From: Thiorhodovibrio frisius
GTDB lineage: Bacteria > Pseudomonadota > Gammaproteobacteria > Chromatiales > Chromatiaceae
Assembly (NCBI RefSeq): GCF_033954835.1
Contig: NZ_CP121471.1
Coordinates: forward strand, 2,412,501-2,476,500
Direction of reading: 5' to 3'
Length of the DNA stretch: 64,000 nt
Made by a program: the position numbers and the translations under genes. This document shows, one piece after another, positions 54,570 to 63,230 of this stretch. Positions within the stretch are counted from its first letter, which is position 1, and each line of letters begins with the position of its first letter. The notes under the pieces are model-generated. The model searched no databases. It was not told where the DNA came from and saw only the letters and a program-made list of their open reading frames with translations.

Positions 54570-55582
54570 GCGATCTGATCCTCTACACCACAGAAGACGG
54601 CCAGAGCCGGGTTCAGTTAAGCGCCGATGGCCAAACCGTGTGGCTCACCCAGTTGGAGATGGCCGAACTGTTCAGTGCCACCAAGCAGAACATCTCGCTG
54701 CACCTGAAGAACCTCTTCGAGGAGGGGGAGCTGGACCCTCAGGCAACTGTCAAGGAATCCTTGACAGTTCAAACCGAGGGGCAGCGAGAAGTACACCGCA
54801 CGCTGACGCGCTACAACCTCGATGCCATCCTGGCCGTGGGCTACCGGGTGCGCTCGAAGCGGGGGGCGCAGTTCCGCCGCTGGGCCACCACCGTGCTCAG
54901 CGAGTACCTGCGCAAGGGCTTCGTCATGGACGACGAGCGGCTGAAGAACCCCGATGGCCGCCCGGATTATTTCGACGAGATGCTCGCGCGCATCCGCGAC
55001 ATCCGCGCCTCGGAGAAGCGCTTTTACCAGAAGGTGCGCGACCTCTTCGCGCTGAGCGACGACTACGACAAGAGCGACCGCGCCACCCAGCAGTTCTTCG
55101 CCACCGTGCAGAATCTGTTGCTTTACGCCGTCACCCAAATGACCGCTGCCGAGCTGGTCAGCAGACGGGCCGATCCCGCCGATCCCCATTTCGGCCTACT
55201 GAGCTGGAAGGGCGGGAAGGTGCGCAAGCAGGACATTCTCATCGCCAAAAATTATCTGACCGAGGACGAGGTCGACACCCTCAATCGCTTGGTGGTGATC
55301 TTCCTGGAGACCGCCGAGCTGCGCGCCAAACGCCAGACCCGCACGCCCATGGCCTTCTGGAAGGAAAACGTTGGTCAGATCATCACCGCGAACGGTTTTC
55401 CACTGTTGACGAACGCCGGTTCCATCAGCCAGGCGCGTATGGAGCAGCAAGTCGGCGCCCTGTTCCAGGATTACGACCAACAACGCAAAGTGCTGGAAGC
55501 CGACGCCGCCAACCGGGAAGACGAGGCCGAACTCAAGGCGCTGGAAGACAAAATTAAGCATCGGACAAGAAAGCCATCATGA
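54566..55582 (+). CDS. rhuM: RhuM family protein
   Basis: A 338-residue RhuM-family protein: 'VWLTQLEMAELFSATKQNISLHLKNLFEEGEL' (HTH-like), 'YNLDAILAVGYRVRSKRGAQFRRWATTVLSEYLRKGF', 'YFDEMLARIRDIRASEKRFYQKVRDLF' and 'LTEDEVDTLNRLVVIFLETAELRA'. RhuM was named from a Salmonella pathogenicity island; biochemical function unknown. It is often found inside type I RM operons between hsdS and hsdM, as here. Overlaps both neighbours by ATGA. Confidence 0.92.
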   Translation: MSDLILYTTEDGQSRVQLSADGQTVWLTQLEMAELFSATKQNISLHLKNLFEEGELDPQATVKESLTVQTEGQREVHRTLTRYNLDAILAVGYRVRSKRGAQFRRWATTVLSEYLRKGFVMDDERLKNPDGRPDYFDEMLARIRDIRASEKRFYQKVRDLFALSDDYDKSDRATQQFFATVQNLLLYAVTQMTAAELVSRRADPADPHFGLLSWKGGKVRKQDILIAKNYLTEDEVDTLNRLVVIFLETAELRAKRQTRTPMAFWKENVGQIITANGFPLLTNAGSISQARMEQQVGALFQDYDQQRKVLEADAANREDEAELKALEDKIKHRTRKPS

Positions 55583-57183
55583 CCCAAGACCAACTCAGCC
55601 AACTCGGCAAAACCCTGTGGGCCATCGCCGACGACCTGCGCGGCGCGATGAACGCCGACGACTTCCGCGACTACATGCTCTCCTTCCTGTTCCTGCGCTA
55701 CCTCTCCGACAACTACGAGGCCGCCGCCCAGAAGGAACTCGGCCCCGACTACCCGGCACTGGCCACCGACGACCGCCGCGCCCCGCTCGCGCTCTGGTAC
55801 CAGGCCAACGCCGCCGACGTGCCCGCGTTCGAGAAACAGATGCGCCGCAAAGTCCACTACGTCATCCACCCCGATTACCTCTGGACCAGCATCTTTGATC
55901 GCGCCCGCACCCAAAACGCCGAACTGCTGCAAACCCTCGAGCGCGGATTCCAGTACATCGAAAACGAATCCTTCTCCAGCACCTTCCAGGGCCTGTTCTC
56001 CGAGATCAACCTCAACTCCGAGAAGCTCGGCCGCACCCCGGCGGATCGCAACAACAAGCTCTGCACCATCCTCGGGCGCATCGCCGAAGGCATCGCCCAG
56101 TTCTCCACCACCAGCGACATCCTCGGCGACGCCTACGAATACCTCATCGGCCAATTCGCCTCCGGCTCCGGCAAGAAAGCCGGCGAGTTCTACACCCCGC
56201 AAGCCGTCTCCACCATTCTCTCGCGCATCGTCACCCTCGACAGCCAGGAACCCGCTACCGGCAAAAAGCAGCGCCTAAGCTGCGTGCTCGACTTCGCCTG
56301 CGGCTCCGGCTCCCTGCTGCTCAACGTCCGCCACCAGATGGGCGCCAACGGCATCGGCATGATCTACGGCCAGGAGAAGAACATCACCACCTACAATCTC
56401 GCGCGCATGAACATGCTGCTGCACGGGTTAAAGGACACCGAGTTCGATATCTACCACGGCGACACCCTCACCAACGACTGGCCGCTGCTCAACGACCGCA
56501 ACCCGGCTAAAAAGCTCAAGTGCGATGCCGTCGTCGCCAATCCCCCCTTCAGCTACCGCTGGGAACCCAACGACGCCCTGGGCGAAGACTTCCGCTACAA
56601 AAGCCACGGCCTCGCGCCCAAATCCGCCGCCGACTTCGCCTTCCTGCTGCACGGCTTCCACTACCTCGGCGACGAGGGGACCATGGCCATCATCCTGCCC
56701 CACGGCGTCCTGTTCCGCGGCGGCGTCGAGTCCCGCATCCGCACCAAACTCCTCAAAGACGGCCACATCGACACCGTCATCGGCCTGCCTGCCCACCTGT
56801 TCTTCTCCACCGGCATCCCCGTCTGCATCCTGGTGCTGAAGAAGTGCAAGAAGCCCGACGACGTCCTGTTCATCAACGCCGCCGAGCACTTCGAGAAAGG
56901 CAAACGCCAGAACTTCCTCCGCCCCGAGCACATCGACAAGATCGTCGACACCTACCAGCACCGCAAAGACGAAGACCGCTATTCCCGCCGGGTGAGCATG
57001 GAGGAGATCGAGAAGAACGACTACAACCTGAACATCTCCCGCTACGTCAGCACCGCCCAGCCCGAGGAGGAGATCGATCTGGCCGATGTCCATGCCCGAC
57101 TCCGCGAGATCGACCAGCGCGTGACCGAGGCGGCGGCGGAGCATAACGGGTATTTGAAGGAGTTGGGGTTGGCGGGGGTTTGA
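55579..57183 (+). CDS. hsdM: Type I restriction-modification DNA methyltransferase subunit M
   Basis: A 534-residue N6-adenine methyltransferase. N-terminal helical HsdM_N domain ('YMLSFLFLRYLSDNYE'), SAM motif I 'VLDFACGSGSLLLNV' (near residue 237), catalytic motif IV 'VVANPPFSYRW' (Asn-Pro-Pro-Phe near residue 321), 'TPQAVSTILSRIV' before it. Forms M2S with HsdS. Last gene of the operon. Confidence 0.96.
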   Translation: MTQDQLSQLGKTLWAIADDLRGAMNADDFRDYMLSFLFLRYLSDNYEAAAQKELGPDYPALATDDRRAPLALWYQANAADVPAFEKQMRRKVHYVIHPDYLWTSIFDRARTQNAELLQTLERGFQYIENESFSSTFQGLFSEINLNSEKLGRTPADRNNKLCTILGRIAEGIAQFSTTSDILGDAYEYLIGQFASGSGKKAGEFYTPQAVSTILSRIVTLDSQEPATGKKQRLSCVLDFACGSGSLLLNVRHQMGANGIGMIYGQEKNITTYNLARMNMLLHGLKDTEFDIYHGDTLTNDWPLLNDRNPAKKLKCDAVVANPPFSYRWEPNDALGEDFRYKSHGLAPKSAADFAFLLHGFHYLGDEGTMAIILPHGVLFRGGVESRIRTKLLKDGHIDTVIGLPAHLFFSTGIPVCILVLKKCKKPDDVLFINAAEHFEKGKRQNFLRPEHIDKIVDTYQHRKDEDRYSRRVSMEEIEKNDYNLNISRYVSTAQPEEEIDLADVHARLREIDQRVTEAAAEHNGYLKELGLAGV

Positions 57184-57185
57184 GA

Positions 57186-57204
57186 ACAAACCGATCCTGT
57201 CCCC
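57186..57204 (+). repeat. Half of an ACCGATCC palindrome unit between hsdM and next gene
   Basis: ACAAACCGATCCTGTCCCC matches the right half of the hairpins at 57919-57967 and 58906-58955. The left half is not seen here. Confidence 0.5.
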
Positions 57205-57216
57205 ATTTCTTCCAAT

Positions 57217-57852
57217 ATGGATATATCCGAAAAAGAACGAAGAGCTGCGATTGTCGCGTTTGATTATGACGGGATCGTTCCGACTATCGAGGCTTTTTAT
57301 ATCTTATCGATACTCTATTCAGCTAAAAGGTGTTTAGATGCATTTGATCGCTATGATGCATTGGATAAAAAAGAAGAAAACGCTGAAGAGCTCGTATGCA
57401 TCGTCCAAGAGGCCGTCGGTCATGCTGCTGCACTATCCAGGTATTTTTGGCCTAGCCCTAAAGATAAGAAAAATCAGCCCACACTCAAACACCTTACAAA
57501 TAAAAGGGGTGAAAAGCTCAGAAAGGCATTTCAAATAGATAAAGATTCCCCTTTGTTTAACCGAGCCCTGAGAAATGCCTGGGAACACTTTGATGAGCGA
57601 TTAGATGAATACTTCTTAGAAAATGACGCGGGATACTTCTTTCCATCTTGTTTGCTAAACACACATGCTTTGGCTGATGATCCTACTGGGCATGTATTCA
57701 AGCTCCTGGATATAAACGAGGAATGTCTTGTTCTTATGGGTAAAAAGTTTTTTTTCGCGCCGATTCGGACGGATGTGCTAAGAGTAAAGCATAAGGCAAA
57801 AGACTTTGATTCCAATGGGTCAAGGCTTAGCTTTAATGAAGGTCGCTTATAA
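57217..57852 (+). CDS. Hypothetical protein, low GC, after hsdM
   Basis: A 211-residue protein of no recognised family. Mostly helical: 'IEAFYILSILYSAKRCLDAFDRYDAL', 'ELVCIVQEAVGHAAALSRYFWPS', and 'NRALRNAWEHFDERLDEYF' (a RNAYEHxxxR-like stretch seen in HEPN-type proteins, only suggestive). C-terminal part richer in beta residues. Clearly lower GC than hsdM. ATG at 57217; no Shine-Dalgarno sequence seen. Confidence 0.65.
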   Translation: MDISEKERRAAIVAFDYDGIVPTIEAFYILSILYSAKRCLDAFDRYDALDKKEENAEELVCIVQEAVGHAAALSRYFWPSPKDKKNQPTLKHLTNKRGEKLRKAFQIDKDSPLFNRALRNAWEHFDERLDEYFLENDAGYFFPSCLLNTHALADDPTGHVFKLLDINEECLVLMGKKFFFAPIRTDVLRVKHKAKDFDSNGSRLSFNEGRL

Positions 57853-57918
57853 CTAATTAAGTTGTCTTTGCGGTCTTGCAAGACCGCGTGTTCTGGCTGG
57901 TTAGAAAGAATTGAGGAG

Positions 57919-57967
57919 GCCGGATCGAATTGTTTTGCCAATGCAGGGAGAATAAACCGATCCTGGC
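57919..57967. repeat. Palindromic intergenic unit (GGATCG...CGATCC), copy 2
   Basis: GCCGGATCG (57919-57927) and CGATCCTGGC (57958-57967) are inverted repeats around a 30-base loop. The right half matches the motif at 57186-57204 and 58942-58955. It lies between two accessory genes. Confidence 0.65.
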
Positions 57968-57991
57968 TTCATCCATTAATAGTTCTGTGTC

Positions 57992-58882
57992 ATGACCACA
58001 AATCGCTTTGGCCTTTCCCGCCACATTCCCTCCGACATCGCGCTAGAAGTAAGGCGTCGGTCCAAACTCGGTTGCGTCATTTGCCGTTGCGCTATTTATC
58101 AGTACGAGCACATTGATCCAGAATTTACTGAAGCAAGAGAACACAATCCGGATCATATCTGCCTCCTATGCGGCGGGTGCCATGATCGAGTTACCAGAGG
58201 TCGGCTTTCTAAGCAAACTGTCCGGGAGGCATATCTAAATATTCAAAATTCAACCTCCGTAAAGAGGCCATTTGAAGAATTTGACTTATCGACTCAATCC
58301 TTGTCAGTTTCGATTGGTGCATCAACGTTTATTCACACTAACACGCTATTTTGTATAAATGGCGAAGACATTTTGGCCATAACGCCGCCTCAGAATGAGG
58401 CTAAATTCCCAACATTGAACGGAATCTTCTACGACAGATTTGGCAAAGAATCCCTCCGAATAACAGATAACATATGGGAAGGTCAGTCGGAGGCCTGGGA
58501 TATCGAAATTGTCGGTACTCGCGTTACCATCAAGACTGATGGAGGTCAAATTGCTCTTCAAATTGACATTGCTCCTCCAGACAAGATTCATATACGCAAA
58601 CTGGATATGTATAAAGATAGCTGCCATCTTCTTGCCGACGATAGCGAGCTATGTATTGGTCAAATTCATAAAGAGACTCAAACTTATATTGGTCTTAGTA
58701 GTTTTCAATGCATGGGCTCCCGCACCGCAATCGCCGTCGACTCACGCACCATAGGAAAGCCAGTTCTAACTGGGCTTCAAATGATTGGCGGTCAGGGAAT
58801 AATTTTGGATGGAACAGGAATTAGAGTCGGGGTAGGTGCTGGCAGTATGACAATCGGAAGGCTTCGTCTATGGCTAATCTAG
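57992..58882 (+). CDS. HNH endonuclease family protein with unknown C-terminal domain
   Basis: A 296-residue protein. The first 75 residues are an HNH nuclease with zinc ribbon: Cys28-x2-Cys31, 'YEHIDPEFTEAREHNPDHI' (His40, Asn52, His55) and Cys60-x2-Cys63-His64. The remaining 220 residues are beta-rich with repeated 'SIGASTF', 'CINGEDILAI', 'VLTGLQMIGGQGIIL', perhaps a beta-helix or sensor domain. Such arrangement suggests a defence nuclease or effector. Low GC relative to the RM genes. Confidence 0.8.
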   Translation: MTTNRFGLSRHIPSDIALEVRRRSKLGCVICRCAIYQYEHIDPEFTEAREHNPDHICLLCGGCHDRVTRGRLSKQTVREAYLNIQNSTSVKRPFEEFDLSTQSLSVSIGASTFIHTNTLFCINGEDILAITPPQNEAKFPTLNGIFYDRFGKESLRITDNIWEGQSEAWDIEIVGTRVTIKTDGGQIALQIDIAPPDKIHIRKLDMYKDSCHLLADDSELCIGQIHKETQTYIGLSSFQCMGSRTAIAVDSRTIGKPVLTGLQMIGGQGIILDGTGIRVGVGAGSMTIGRLRLWLI

Positions 58883-58905
58883 CCGGATAAACGTGAGAGA
58901 AAAGG

Positions 58906-58955
58906 GCCTGGATCGAATTGTTCCCCCACAGCAAAAAATACAAACCGATCCAGTC
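58906..58955. repeat. Palindromic intergenic unit (GGATCG...CGATCC), copy 3
   Basis: CTGGATCG (58908-58915) and CGATCCAG (58946-58953) are perfect inverted repeats with a 30-base loop containing GAATTGTT, as in copy 2. It follows the HNH gene at the same relative place. Confidence 0.7.
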
Positions 58956-59023
58956 CCTTCTAATTCGGAATTGGGGCGGAACGTGTTTTTTCATGTAGCC
59001 AGTAACATCAACGCTAAATACCA

Positions 59024-59863
59024 ATGGCAACCCAGACACCATCCACGACAGGGAACATCTGCAAACTCACTCATCGCCCTGGCAAGTTCGTTAAGTCGCA
59101 CATCATTCCGGAATCGCTAACTCGACCGTCGATCAAAGGAAACGCACTGTATCAATATCCTGCCGGCTCGACTGGTGAACGTCCTATCAGACGATGGACT
59201 AGCTGGTATGACGCCCAGCTTGTAACAGATGCCGGGGAACAGCGTTTGTCAGAGATAGACGATTGGGCAGTCCGTGAACTTCGGAAGCATCGCCTAGTTT
59301 GGAGTGGATGGGGTGCAGAAACACGTTTACCAGCGCAGCACACGGTAACGGGACCGGGTTCAATCGGGATTCGGCGTATCGATCAACTTGACACAATCAA
59401 GCTACGACTATTTTTCTTAAGCCTATTGTGGCGGGCTGCCGCGACGTCATTAGAGGAATTCTCAGAAATCTGCCTCAGTGCTAATGCGCTTGAAAGACTT
59501 AGAAAGATGATCGTTTCAGGCGATATTGCTCCACTTTCGTTTTACCCGTGTCAACTGACACAGCTATCGACAAAGGGTGTCATGCATAACCAGACACCAA
59601 TTGCTGACATAAAGCGGCTGCCCAATCTCTGGGCGGTCGGCACCCAATCGCTTGCGCTGCCAACATATCGCTTCTATTTTGACGGTCTTATTGCGCACAT
59701 TCTCGTTTGCCTGCCGAAGGGTCACAGCGCCGCTCATTTAGGCAATTTGATCGTAGGGGGTGAGAAGTCCTTGGTTTTGTCGACGGTGCCTTTCGACAAT
59801 TCTTGGCAGTACATGAACATGCGTGCGGTGATTGAAAAACACGCTATTGTCATGGGTGGTTAG
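59024..59863 (+). CDS. Uncharacterised protein with C..H..KSHIIP zinc/HNH-like motif
   Basis: A 279-residue protein. The N-terminus 'NICKLTHRPGKFVKSHIIPESL' (Cys13, His17, His26) resembles a family of uncharacterised proteins that begin with a zinc-binding C-x-H/KSHIIP element related to HNH folds. The middle ('WYDAQLVTDAGEQRLSEIDDWAVRELRKHRLVW') and 'LRLFFLSLLWRAAATS' are conserved-looking; no other domain recognised. The gene follows an HNH gene and the palindrome; a two-protein unit is possible. ATG at 59024. Confidence 0.65.
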   Translation: MATQTPSTTGNICKLTHRPGKFVKSHIIPESLTRPSIKGNALYQYPAGSTGERPIRRWTSWYDAQLVTDAGEQRLSEIDDWAVRELRKHRLVWSGWGAETRLPAQHTVTGPGSIGIRRIDQLDTIKLRLFFLSLLWRAAATSLEEFSEICLSANALERLRKMIVSGDIAPLSFYPCQLTQLSTKGVMHNQTPIADIKRLPNLWAVGTQSLALPTYRFYFDGLIAHILVCLPKGHSAAHLGNLIVGGEKSLVLSTVPFDNSWQYMNMRAVIEKHAIVMGG

Positions 59864-60069
59864 AGTAATAAAAATTTAAGGGGCCGTGGTCGGATTCTTC
59901 TTCGCAGGTAAGGGTCCATGCCCGATGTATTTATGGCTCATCTCCCGGCCAACGCCGGGACCGAAGCCTCCGTGTTCAGTGACAATTAACTTGGCCGGTC
60001 GATGACAACTATCTTGGCCGCTTCCCAAAGCTAAGGTAGCCGACATTTTCGCAACCCAAAGGCGGGCGA

Positions 60070-61599
60070 ATGTCGGGCAAACGACTCACAGCAGAGCAGG
60101 TCAGGTTATACATGAGCAGCAGAACGCAAGGTCGCACACAGGTTCAGGCGAGTGCCAAAGTTGGCATTTCCGAGCGCAGCGGACGTCGCATTGATGGCGC
60201 CGGGACGCGCGTCACAGAGCCCAAGGAGCGGCACTGGCGAACCCGCAAGGACCCATTTGCCGAGGTATGGGACAGCGACATTGTGCCGCTGCTGGAGCAG
60301 CAGCCGCGTCTGGACGCCACCACCCTGTTTGAGGATCTCCAGGAGCGGTATCCACAGCGGTTTGGCAATGGCAAAAAGCGCACCTTTCAGCGCCGAGTCA
60401 AAGCTTGGAAAGCGCTGCACGGCCCGGACAAGGAAGTCATGTTCCGCCAAGTGCAGGAACCGGGTCGGCAGGGCTTCTCTGACTTCACCGAACTCAAGGA
60501 CATCACCGTCACCATTGCCGGGGAGGTGCTCGCGCACCGTCTCTACCACTTCCGCCTGCCTTTCAGTGGTTGGAGCCACGTCAGCGTCGTATTGGGCGGG
60601 GAATCGTTCAGCGCCCTGGCCGAAGGATTACAAGCGGCCCTCTGGCGTCTGGGCGGAGCGCCCTTGGAGCACCGCACCGACAGCTTATCGGCCGCGTTCA
60701 AGAACCTCTCGCAGGACGCACGCGCCGACCTCACTGAGCGCTACGACGCCTTGTGCCGGCACTACGGCATGACGGCCACGCGCAACAACCGCGGTGTCAG
60801 TCACGAGAACGGCGCTGTGGAATCGCCCCACGGGCACCTCAAGCGGCGCATGGCCCAAGCCTTGTTGCTGCGCGCATCGACCGACTTCCCCACCCTGGAG
60901 GACTATCGCCAGTGGCTCGACGCGCTGGTGGGTCGTTTCAACCGGCGGTGCGCCGACGCCCTGGCCATCGAGCGTGCGCAGCTTCAGGCCTTACCGGCGC
61001 GGCGCACCACCGACTACAGCGAGCAGGTGGTGTCGGTGACGACCTCCAGCACCATTGAGGTCAAGCGGGTGCTCTACAGCGTCCCGGCGCGCCTGATCGG
61101 CGAGCGATTGCGTCTGCACATTTTTGATGATCGCATTGAGGGCTATCTCGGTGCCACCCCAGCGGTGAGCCTCACGCGCGTCTACAGCGTCAAGCACGAG
61201 CGGGCGCGTTGTATCGACTACCGCCACCTCATCGCCACCCTGGTGCGCAAACCCCAGGCCTTCCGCTACTTGCAACTGCGCGATGACTTGCTGCCGAACG
61301 CCACCTACCGCGCGATCTGGCAGCATCTCGACGCCCACCTGGAGGCGCGCGCGGCGTGCAAAGCCATCGTCGGCATCCTCGCCTTGGCCGCTCGCGCCGA
61401 GTGCGAGCAGGCCCTCGGCGAGTATCTGCGCGGGTGCATTGAGGCCGAGCGCCTCCCTAGCCTGCACGAACTGGAGCAGCGCTTTGATCCTGCCCAGCGC
61501 GGCGAGGCCGAGGCCTTTCTCCCAAGCGGGGTTCAACACCCGCTCTCGGCCTATGACGCACTTCTGCCCTCCCAGCGCCCAGCGATGGAGGTGTGCTGA
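60070..61599 (+). CDS. istA: IS21 family transposase IstA
   Basis: A 509-residue DDE transposase. N-terminal HTH ('SAKVGISERSGRRI'), then rve integrase-core with 'DFTELKDITVTIAG', 'HRTDSLSAAF', 'TRNNRGVSHENGAVESPHGHLKRRM' containing the catalytic acidic residues. C-terminal Mu-type beta-barrel 'RVLYSVPARLIGERLRLHIFDDRIEGY'. Intact. Confidence 0.95.
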   Translation: MSGKRLTAEQVRLYMSSRTQGRTQVQASAKVGISERSGRRIDGAGTRVTEPKERHWRTRKDPFAEVWDSDIVPLLEQQPRLDATTLFEDLQERYPQRFGNGKKRTFQRRVKAWKALHGPDKEVMFRQVQEPGRQGFSDFTELKDITVTIAGEVLAHRLYHFRLPFSGWSHVSVVLGGESFSALAEGLQAALWRLGGAPLEHRTDSLSAAFKNLSQDARADLTERYDALCRHYGMTATRNNRGVSHENGAVESPHGHLKRRMAQALLLRASTDFPTLEDYRQWLDALVGRFNRRCADALAIERAQLQALPARRTTDYSEQVVSVTTSSTIEVKRVLYSVPARLIGERLRLHIFDDRIEGYLGATPAVSLTRVYSVKHERARCIDYRHLIATLVRKPQAFRYLQLRDDLLPNATYRAIWQHLDAHLEARAACKAIVGILALAARAECEQALGEYLRGCIEAERLPSLHELEQRFDPAQRGEAEAFLPSGVQHPLSAYDALLPSQRPAMEVC

Positions 61600-61600
61600 G

Positions 61601-62464
61601 ATGGTTCAAACCGCCACCTTACCCCTGATGCTCAAGCAACTGCGCCTCTCGAGCATCGCGCAGCATTGGCAGGGTTTCCTCGACCACGCCCAGCGCCACG
61701 GCTGGGACAGCGCCCAATACCTGAGCGCCTTATGCGAGCAGGAACTGGCTGATCGCGACAGCCGGCGCATCGCCCGCTACAGCAAAGACGCCCGCCTGCC
61801 GGTCGGCAAGAGCCTGGCCAGCTTCGACTTCGCCCAAGTCCCTGGCCTGGCCCGCGAACAGATCGAGGCGCTGGCCGGCAGCGCGGATTGGACGCGCCAG
61901 GCGCGCAACCTGCTGCTGTTTGGCCCCAGCGGTGTGGGCAAAACCCATTTGGCCGCCGCCATCGGTCACGGACTCACCGTGCAGGGGGTGCGCGTGCGCT
62001 ACCTCGCCACCACCGCCCTGGTGCAGCAGTTGCAGCTGGCCCGCACGCAGCTGCACCTGGAGGATGCCTTGCACAAGCTCGAGCGCTACGCCGTACTGAT
62101 CCTGGATGATTTCGGCTACGTGAAAAAATCCGAGACGGAAACCCAGGTGCTGTTTGAACTCATCGCCCATCGCTATGAGACCGCCAGCCTGATCATCACC
62201 TCCAACCAACCGTTCGCCGAATGGGATCGCATCTTCCCGGATCAGATGATGACCGTCGCCGCCGTCGATCGCTTGGTGCATCACGCGACAATTATCGAAC
62301 TCAGTAGCGACAGTTACCGGCGCAAGCAGGCCCTGGGGCAGATCGCCGCTGAGCCCGGGAGCCTGACACCAACGCCAGCGCCAACGATCACGTTACCCTC
62401 GCCATCGACGATAACCTCGGTGGGTTGTCGCGATGATGACTCTGAGTCCGCGCCCTCGGGATGA
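61601..62464 (+). CDS. istB: IS21 family helper ATPase IstB
   Basis: A 287-residue AAA+ DnaC-like helper. Walker A 'LLLFGPSGVGKTHLAAAIG', Walker B 'AVLILDDFGYVKKSETE' and 'ASLIITSNQPFAEWDRIF' are intact. It starts two bases after the istA stop. The C-terminus carries a Pro/Thr/Ser-rich tail of about 30 residues beyond the usual end. Confidence 0.95.
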   Translation: MVQTATLPLMLKQLRLSSIAQHWQGFLDHAQRHGWDSAQYLSALCEQELADRDSRRIARYSKDARLPVGKSLASFDFAQVPGLAREQIEALAGSADWTRQARNLLLFGPSGVGKTHLAAAIGHGLTVQGVRVRYLATTALVQQLQLARTQLHLEDALHKLERYAVLILDDFGYVKKSETETQVLFELIAHRYETASLIITSNQPFAEWDRIFPDQMMTVAAVDRLVHHATIIELSSDSYRRKQALGQIAAEPGSLTPTPAPTITLPSPSTITSVGCRDDDSESAPSG

Positions 62465-62707
62465 CAAACCGCCAGGGCAATTGTCGCTCTCTTGCAGGCG
62501 CGAATGCCCGCGACAACTATTCTGGCGCACGCGCCGCCGCGCCGCTGGCGGGGCCGAGCACTTCCAGTCGCCCTACGGGCTCCTTCCCGTACTCGGCCCC
62601 GCCAGCTCCACCCGCAACCACCCTGTAAATTAGGAGATACCGCATCTAAAGCACAACGACATTAACCGGCCAAGATAATTGACGCTGACCGGCCAAGATA
62701 GTTGACA

Positions 62708-63230
62708 TTGGATACCTCCGAGCTGAACCAAACGCCAACCCAATCCACCCATAATCATCCGGCCCCGACCACCCCGGCGCATGACTGGCCCCGCCGTGCA
62801 GAATCCCAATCAGCTGCCCCTTCGCATCAAACAGTCCTGAACCGCTGCTCCCATCTTCAGTAGACCCCTGACGCCAGAAAGCGGTCAGGAAGTGTGGGAG
62901 TTCCCCCAACGCTTGGTTCTCTGGACAAATCCCCAGCCAGTCGCATTGGATGTGCTCTGCAATCCGGCCGTCACAAAATGCCTGCGGCTTTCCGCCGGGA
63001 TAATGCAAAGCGGCGACCTCAGAACCAACTGGCGGAAGATCAATCCGTCTGTTCGCGAAGGCCGCATCCGAAGGGGCAGGGCGGTGCAATCGAAGCAGGG
63101 CGATGTCCGCGAGGCCGCTCACCTCGCGCAGATCGGCCCCGGCCATCACCGTTTGCACAGCGCGGCGCGGCTGTCCGCAGACCTGGCCGAGATGAAACCA
63201 GAGTGGCTCCCCGCTTTGGCACGCCGTTTC
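62708..63230 (-). pseudogene. Trypsin-like serine protease fragment, cut by IS21
   Basis: On the minus strand a frame encodes 'LADIALLRLHRP' (catalytic Asp region), 'EDGSSGSGLFDAKGQLIGILHGG' (catalytic Ser in SSGSG) and ends 'WIGLAFGSARRYP' exactly at the IS21 border. The N-terminal part with the catalytic His is missing, and the frame runs into the neighbouring permease gene. Both ends are therefore lost. Confidence 0.75.

Larger units (their letters stand above)
59980..62707 (+). mobile_element. IS21-family insertion sequence
   Basis: A 2.7-kb element with istA and istB and multiple terminal repeats. Left: TGACAATTAACTTGGCCGG (59980) and TGACAACTATCTTGGCCG (60003). Right, inverted: CCGGCCAAGATAATTGACG (62665-62683) and CCGGCCAAGATAGTTGACA (62689-62707). 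Two such IstA-binding repeats per end are typical of IS21. No target-site duplication is evident, so rearrangement after insertion is possible. It abuts a serine-protease relic. Confidence 0.9.

Noticed and set aside
57217-59863. Integron-type gene cassettes with attC sites
   Set aside because: The palindromes lack the GTTRRRY/RYYYAAC core sites and no integron integrase is seen; REP-like units fit better.
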